A stretch of 64,000 bases of DNA from an uncultured Oscillospiraceae bacterium (GTDB taxonomy: Bacteria > Bacillota > Clostridia > Oscillospirales > Oscillospiraceae), in the NCBI GenBank assembly GCA_934591845.1, contig CAKTPO010000006.1, positions 1-64,000 on the forward strand, read 5' to 3'. Position numbers and translations under genes: made by a program. This document shows, in pieces, positions 59,681-64,000 of the stretch. Position 1 is the stretch's first letter, and every line of letters begins with the position of its first letter. Under the pieces are notes generated by a model, which was not told where the DNA came from, did no database searches, and saw only the letters and a list, made by a program, of their open reading frames with translations.

Positions 59681-59709
59681 ATTATACCTTATGTCGCCCC
59701 TATAATCAA
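59681..59709 (-). promoter_or_regulatory. Promoter of the two-component operon
   Basis: Minus strand TTGATT (59704-59709), 17-base spacer, TATAAT (59681-59686). The foldback arm lies between it and the regulator gene. Confidence 0.78.
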
Positions 59710-59774
59710 TGTTTTTGTGGTCGTTCTTTTTTTCAGGCCCCGGCATAGGCTTGTTTTAAAAGGGGGGCGGGAAC

Positions 59775-60353
59775 ATGGTTTTGGGGTGGATTTGGACAGG
59801 TCTTATTGCCGTCAGCATTCTTTCGGCGGCAATCACCGGCAGAGGTGCGGTTCTGGCGGCAGCGGCCATGAGAGGGGCGCAGTCGGGGGTGACGGTGGCC
59901 CTTTCTATGGCTGGGGGGCTGTGTCTGTGGTCCGGGGTGGGGCGGCTGCTGGAAGCAAATGGGGTCATGGAGGCGTTGTCCCGGCTTCTGGACCCTGTTT
60001 TGGGGCGGGTCTTTCCGGACAGCCGGAAGAATCCTGATCTTCGCAAATCTCTTTGCGGCAACGTCTGTGCCAATCTCCTGGGCCTGGGCAACGCCGCCAC
60101 CCCCATGGGCATCCGGGCAGCCAAAGCATTAAAGCCCCCGGATTCTCAAACCGCCGGGGACCAACTGTGCCGACTGGTGGTTTTGAACACCGCCTCCATT
60201 CAGCTGCTGCCCACCAATGTGGCCACTCTTCGGGCCGCCCTGGGCTGCCCCCGGCCCTTTGATATTCTCCCGGCGGTATGGCTGACGAGCCTTCTCTCCG
60301 CCGGGCTGGGGGTGGCCGCCGCCACGGTTCTGGGAAAGCTATGGAAGTCTTAA
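59775..60353 (+). CDS. spmA: Spore maturation protein A
   Basis: 192-aa membrane protein, the family's usual length. It shows GAQSGVTVALSMAGGLCLWSG and NVCANLLGLGNAATPMGIRA, family marks with the nucleoside-transporter-like gate fold. In Bacillus SpmA and SpmB are needed for full dehydration of the spore core. The gene overlaps spmB by 13 bases. Confidence 0.95.
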   Translation: MVLGWIWTGLIAVSILSAAITGRGAVLAAAAMRGAQSGVTVALSMAGGLCLWSGVGRLLEANGVMEALSRLLDPVLGRVFPDSRKNPDLRKSLCGNVCANLLGLGNAATPMGIRAAKALKPPDSQTAGDQLCRLVVLNTASIQLLPTNVATLRAALGCPRPFDILPAVWLTSLLSAGLGVAAATVLGKLWKS

Positions 60354-60859
60354 CAGACTATCTGGTTCCCGTGATTTTGCTGCTGGCATCGGGCCTGGCC
60401 CTGAGGAAAAAGGAAAACAGCTATGCCTTGCTATTGGAGGGGGGTGCGGAGGGGCTGCGGCTTCTCAAAGACATCCTCCCCACCCTCATTATGCTGCTCA
60501 CCGCCGTAGAGCTGTTCCGCTCCTCCGGGGCGGCGGAACTTTTGCAGCGGTTCTTATCACCGGTCTTTTCGTTCCTGGGCATTCCTGTGGAATGCGCTCT
60601 GCTGGTGCTGGTGCGGCCCATCAGCGGCAGTGCCGCCCTGGCGGTTGCCACAGACCTGATGGGCGTTTACGGCGTGGATTCCCAAATTGGCCGGACGGCG
60701 GCAATCATGCTGGGCTCCACGGAGACCACTTTTTATACCATCAGCGTCTATTTTGGAGCCGCAGGAATCCACCGCAGCCGCTACACCCTCCCCGCCGCCC
60801 TGTTTGCAGACCTGGTAGGGTTTACCGCCGCCGCCTGGACCGCAAGATTCATGAACTAA
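60341..60859 (+). CDS. spmB: Spore maturation protein B
   Basis: 172-aa membrane protein with LLLEGGAEGLRLLKDILPTL, RPISGSAALAVATDLMGVYG and MLGSTETTFYTISVYFGAAG, which mark SpmB. ATG 60341 lies inside the end of spmA, so translation is coupled; the frame upstream belongs to spmA in another phase. The pair supports a spore-forming host. Confidence 0.95.
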   Translation: MEVLTDYLVPVILLLASGLALRKKENSYALLLEGGAEGLRLLKDILPTLIMLLTAVELFRSSGAAELLQRFLSPVFSFLGIPVECALLVLVRPISGSAALAVATDLMGVYGVDSQIGRTAAIMLGSTETTFYTISVYFGAAGIHRSRYTLPAALFADLVGFTAAAWTARFMN

Positions 60860-60860
60860 A

Positions 60861-60899
60861 ACGGCATACGCCTCCCTGCCAGGGGCGTATGCCGTTTTG
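60861..60899. terminator. Bidirectional terminator
   Basis: acggcatacgcc pairs with ggcgtatgccgt (12 bp), then TTTGC on plus and TTTAG-type T-run on minus. Lies between convergent spmB and the exonuclease gene. Confidence 0.88.
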
Positions 60900-60900
60900 C

Positions 60901-61887
60901 TTATTCCGTTTTCTTGGCTCCGGCATTCCGGGGGCGTCTTCTTCTCCGGCGGCGGGGGCGATCCTCCGGTTCGGCCTTTTCGGCTCTTCTGGCGTAGGCT
61001 TCCGCTGCCTCGGAGGTGGCTTCATAGGTCAGGCGGCTGACCCGGATGAGTCCGTCGGGCTGGTCGCTGAGGCGAATGCGGATGAGAAACTTTCCATGCT
61101 CCGGGCAGGTGGCCAGATCCATATACCGGTGACCGGGCTGGGCAAACCACCGGGAACCCAGCATCTGCCGGTCACAGATGGGGCAACGGTTTTCTTTTCC
61201 GGACATGGCGGCCAGGGCGGCGGTTTTGTCCGGCAGGTCTCTGAATACCTCCCGCTGGATGCAGCCCGGCAGTTCCGCGCCGTGGAAGCCGTTTTCGTGA
61301 CTGCGCAGGGCCGCGTCATATTCTTCCGCCCCCCGGGTAAGGTCCAGCCGGGCGCAGATGAGGGCCGTATGGTAGGCATCCCCCAGGGCATCGTGGGCGG
61401 GACGGCTGGCAGGGATTTCAAACATCTCCATGGCGGTTTTCAGGGCTTTCTGGGCGGTGGAGCCGTCCGTCTGGGCATTAAAAATCATCTGGGCGTTGTA
61501 CCACCGGTTGGTCCAGCGTTCCTCCAGGCCGTACAGCCGCAGATTCTCCTGCAAAATGCCGATGTCATCAAAACCCCAGGTCAGAAATACAATGTCCTCT
61601 CCACACCAGGCTCTGAACCGCTCCATAGCCTCCGGGAACGGGATTCCCTCCTCCCGCAGCCGGGCTTCCTTAATGCCCGTCAGCTTGCTGACCCGGCGGT
61701 TTAAGTGACGATAGACCTTGGGGCGCACCATGATTTGAAATTCATCCGCCACCTGGCCCTCCTGGGTGACCCGCACGGCGCCGATTTGGATGATTTCTCC
61801 CCGAATAGGCACCGGCAATGGTTTTTTTGAGGAAGGGGAACCGGGCCAGGGCTGATTCCATTCCATGTCTAAAACGATATAATCCAT
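60901..61887 (-). CDS. DEDDh 3'-5' exonuclease domain protein
   Basis: 328-aa protein. The exonuclease fold (KapD/ERI1 type) fills residues 1-185: VLDMEWN (first Asp and Glu), WGFDDIGIL (second Asp) and HDALGDAYHTALI (His and last Asp). A small four-Cys/His module follows (CPICDRQMLG with CPEHGKF), then a very basic tail (RPRRRRRRRPRNAGAKK) likely to bind nucleic acid. ATG 61887 follows GGAGAGG. The target, RNA or DNA, is unknown. Confidence 0.85.
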   Translation of the reverse strand: MDYIVLDMEWNQPWPGSPSSKKPLPVPIRGEIIQIGAVRVTQEGQVADEFQIMVRPKVYRHLNRRVSKLTGIKEARLREEGIPFPEAMERFRAWCGEDIVFLTWGFDDIGILQENLRLYGLEERWTNRWYNAQMIFNAQTDGSTAQKALKTAMEMFEIPASRPAHDALGDAYHTALICARLDLTRGAEEYDAALRSHENGFHGAELPGCIQREVFRDLPDKTAALAAMSGKENRCPICDRQMLGSRWFAQPGHRYMDLATCPEHGKFLIRIRLSDQPDGLIRVSRLTYEATSEAAEAYARRAEKAEPEDRPRRRRRRRPRNAGAKKTE

Positions 61888-61921
61888 CGGAAAAACCTCT
61901 CCATGTTCCATCTTTTTTGCT

Positions 61922-61951
61922 ATCATACCACACTCTACCACCTTCTGTAAA
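61922..61951 (-). promoter_or_regulatory. Exonuclease gene promoter
   Basis: Minus strand TTTACA (61946-61951), 18-base spacer, TATGAT (61922-61927). Confidence 0.55.
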
Positions 61952-61985
61952 TACATAGCGTCAAAAACTTATGAAATTATTCCGA

Positions 61986-62014
61986 TTGCATTTCCGGGAC
62001 AAATGTATTATACT
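61986..62014 (+). promoter_or_regulatory. glgA promoter
   Basis: TTGCAT (61986-61991), 17-base spacer, TATACT (62009-62014). A CCGGT-TTCG-ACCGG hairpin lies in the 95-base leader. Confidence 0.65.
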
Positions 62015-62109
62015 GGTGGTAGAGTTTGTGGATAATCCCATTTCTCCCCGGTTTCGACCGGCACTACTTTGTTGAATTCGTTATATTTTCTTTTAGGAGG
62101 TAAGATCCC

Positions 62110-64000
62110 ATGCCGAAAACGAAAAAGGGTCTCAAGCAGGCCCCGGCAAGCACTGCGGAGAAGCCCGTAAAAAAGAGAACGACCCAAAATACGGACACTG
62201 CCGCAGCTGCCAAAGCCCCCGGCACACCCACCCTGGCCCCTCAGGCAGCCGCCAAAGTTCCCCAGGAAGCCCCCAAGGCCACCGCGCCTGTGGTAAAGGC
62301 CCCTGAAACGCCCAAGGAGCAGCCTGTGACTGCGGCGAAGACTCCCGAGGCAACCAAGGAAAAACCCGTGACCGCTGCGAAAGCCCCCGAGGCAACCAAG
62401 GAAAAGCCTGTGACTGTGGCAAAGGCTCCTGAGACACCCAAGGAAAAGCCCCTGGCCGCTGCGAAAGCACCCAAGGAAAAGGCTGCTGCCAAGAAGCCGG
62501 AAACTCCCAAGGAGGAACCCGCTGCCCTGGAGAAAAAGCCGGAAGCACCCAAGGAGAAACCCGCTCCCGTAGAAAAGAAGCCCGACTCTCCTGCGGAAAA
62601 GCCCGCACCCAAAAAGCCCAAGGCCCCCAAGGAAAAACCCGCACCTGCCCCGAAGAAACCCGAAGCTCCTAAGGAAAAGCCCGCACCCGTAGAGAAGGAG
62701 CCGGAAGCACCCAAGGAAAAGCCCGCACCCGTAGAGAAGAAGCCGGAAGCACCCAAGGAAAAGCCCGTACCCGTAGAGGAGAAGCCGGAAGCACCCAAGG
62801 AGAAGCCTGCACCCGTAGAAGAAGCACCCGTGGTAACAGTAGAAGTACAGTCTGTTCAGGAGGAGGCACAACCTATGGCAGAACCCTATTACACCCCCCA
62901 GCCCGGTCCCAGAAGAAGCATTGCCTTTATTGGCTCCGAGTGCTATCCCTTTGTAAAAACCGGCGGCCTGGCCGACGTGATGTACGCCCTGCCCAAGGCC
63001 CTTTCCCGGATGAACTGTGACGTCAAGGTCATTATCCCCCGCTACGCCTGCATTCCCTGGGAATACCAGAGCAAAATGGTCTACCGGGGCGAATTCTACA
63101 TGCCCCTGTGTACTGACGGACGGACCTTCTACGTAGGCATTATGGAATACGTGTGGGACGGCGTTGTTTACGACTTTATTGACAACCAGGATTTCTTCAG
63201 CGGTGGCAGCCCCTACACCAGCATTGTTGGGGATATTCCCAAATTCTGCTACTTCTCCAAGGCGGCCCTGGCGGCCCTCAATTACATGGACTGGATCCCC
63301 GACATCATCCACTGCCACGACTGGCAGGCGGCCCTGGTGCCGGTTTACCTGCGGACCCTGTTCCAGACCACCCCGCTGAGCCGGGCCCAGACCGTATTCA
63401 CCATTCACAATCTGCGCTTCCAGGGTATTTACAACATTCCCACCATCCGCTATTGGTCCGGACTTCCCGACTATGTATTCAACAAGGATGCCCTGACCCA
63501 GAACTGGCTGGACGCCAACATGATGAAAGGCGGCCTGACCTACTGCAACATGATCACCACCGTCAGCAACACCTACGCCCGGGAAATCCAGACCCCGGCC
63601 TACGGCGAAAAGCTGGATGCCCACCTGCGCTATCACTCCGGCAAGCTCCGGGGTATTGTCAACGGCATTGACTATGACATCTGGAATCCCTGGACCGACC
63701 CCATGCTCCATACCAACTACGACATCACCAACGTCCTGCCCCGGAAGAAAGAAAACAAGCGGGCCTTGCAGGAGGAGCTGGGCCTGTGGCAGGATGACCA
63801 CAAGTTTGTCATCGGCCTGATCTCCCGGCTGACCAACCAGAAGGGTCTGGATCTGGTAAACGCCATTCTGCCCCAGATCATGGACGAGCATACCCAGGTG
63901 GTGGTTCTGGGTACCGGCGACACCATGTATGAAGATGCTTTCCGGTATTATGAACACGTCTACAAGGGAAACCTCTGCTCCAACATCATGTATGACGAGG
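62110..64000 (+). CDS. glgA: Glycogen synthase with long repeat-rich N-terminal extension (3' end outside window)
   Basis: The frame from ATG 62110 (after TTAGGAGGTAAG) is open to the window end, 630 codons. Residues 1-255 are low-complexity Lys/Pro/Glu/Ala repeats; a 13-residue unit like KPEAPKEKPAPVE recurs from about residue 140. From residue 256 on comes a bacterial glycogen (ADP-glucose) synthase of the GT5 family: IAFIGSECYPFVKTGGLADV with the KTGGL donor site, HCHDWQAALVPVYLR, FTIHNLRFQGIY, GIVNGIDYDIWNP and LISRLTNQKGLDL. An internal AGGAGG-ATG at 62875 could give the normal enzyme alone. No other glg gene is inside the window. Confidence 0.93.
   Translation, partial: MPKTKKGLKQAPASTAEKPVKKRTTQNTDTAAAAKAPGTPTLAPQAAAKVPQEAPKATAPVVKAPETPKEQPVTAAKTPEATKEKPVTAAKAPEATKEKPVTVAKAPETPKEKPLAAAKAPKEKAAAKKPETPKEEPAALEKKPEAPKEKPAPVEKKPDSPAEKPAPKKPKAPKEKPAPAPKKPEAPKEKPAPVEKEPEAPKEKPAPVEKKPEAPKEKPVPVEEKPEAPKEKPAPVEEAPVVTVEVQSVQEEAQPMAEPYYTPQPGPRRSIAFIGSECYPFVKTGGLADVMYALPKALSRMNCDVKVIIPRYACIPWEYQSKMVYRGEFYMPLCTDGRTFYVGIMEYVWDGVVYDFIDNQDFFSGGSPYTSIVGDIPKFCYFSKAALAALNYMDWIPDIIHCHDWQAALVPVYLRTLFQTTPLSRAQTVFTIHNLRFQGIYNIPTIRYWSGLPDYVFNKDALTQNWLDANMMKGGLTYCNMITTVSNTYAREIQTPAYGEKLDAHLRYHSGKLRGIVNGIDYDIWNPWTDPMLHTNYDITNVLPRKKENKRALQEELGLWQDDHKFVIGLISRLTNQKGLDLVNAILPQIMDEHTQVVVLGTGDTMYEDAFRYYEHVYKGNLCSNIMYDE
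62858..62877 (+). promoter_or_regulatory. Internal ribosome binding site and start in glgA
   Basis: AGGAGGAGG (62858-62866) stands eight bases before the in-frame ATG 62875, exactly at the junction of the repeat head and the synthase domain (MAEPYYTPQPGPRRS). Confidence 0.6.

Noticed and set aside
62653..62820. CRISPR-like regular repeats
   Set aside because: The 39-base periodicity is the coding repeat of the glgA head; there are no spacers.
62008..63957. Minus-strand open frame of 649 codons opposite glgA
   Set aside because: It is the shadow of glgA. Its low-complexity Gly/Leu/Phe part is just the reverse reading of the Lys/Pro/Glu repeats.

Overview
The window is 64 kb of a bacterial chromosome that looks like a GC-rich, spore-forming clostridium, most likely in the Oscillospirales. 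The grounds are Firmicutes-type L27 with an N-terminal extension and its Prp protease, a bifunctional HprK, spore maturation genes spmA and spmB, class III (anaerobic) ribonucleotide reductase, a small 2[4Fe-4S] ferredoxin, a ydjI/ydjG/ydjH-like membrane-stress operon, and frequent TTG starts with strong AGGAGG ribosome binding sites. Genus cannot be settled from the sequence alone.

Layout. 1-3622: three overlapping serine recombinase genes on the minus strand, probably one end of an integrative element, preceded by a tiny Cys-rich reading frame and a hairpin. 3757-4384: a Phd/RelE-type toxin-antitoxin pair with a perfect consensus promoter. 4487-12353: core genes, namely an LRR lipoprotein, the rplU-prp-rpmA-obgE cluster, rpmB, hprK with a pseudouridine synthase, and a sigma factor with its likely anti-sigma factor. 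12354-18904: dispersed repeats, a MATE exporter, the ydjIGH-like operon and a polysaccharide-polymerase-like membrane protein. 19052-30393: prs-pth-mfd, a VanW protein, nrdD under a double NrdR box, galM and a Cys-rich conserved protein. 30492-30958: five tRNA genes (Val, Asp, Phe, Gly, Cys in order of transcription). 31115-32739: hslO and a methyltransferase.

32791-46308 is a division and cell wall (dcw) cluster read leftward: mraZ, rsmH, ftsL, a PASTA-bearing PBP, murE, murF, mraY, ftsW, murG, ftsQ, ftsZ. It lacks ftsA, murD, murC and murB at the usual places. MurE carries the DNPR motif of meso-diaminopimelate ligases. Upstream lie a ClpC-type AAA+ unfoldase, a ferredoxin, a tRNA adenine methyltransferase and rsmI. 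RsmH and RsmI modify the same 16S rRNA nucleotide (C1402).

50686-59710 looks accessory: a lipoprotein, a PadR-controlled operon with divergent promoters around a symmetric operator, a degenerate second copy of the rsmI 3' end, a foldback (MITE-like) element, a class III Fic AMP-transferase flanked by direct repeats, and a two-component system feeding an FtsX-type ABC transporter through a candidate attenuator. The window closes with spmAB, a DEDDh exonuclease and a glycogen synthase gene (running off the end) whose first 255 codons encode a Lys/Pro/Glu/Ala repeat, followed by an internal AGGAGG-ATG start.

No CRISPR array, rRNA gene or complete insertion sequence was seen. No wholly new system can be claimed. 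The most unusual items are the repeat-extended glycogen synthase, the boundary scars of the 50.7-59.7 kb region and the triple recombinase cassette.
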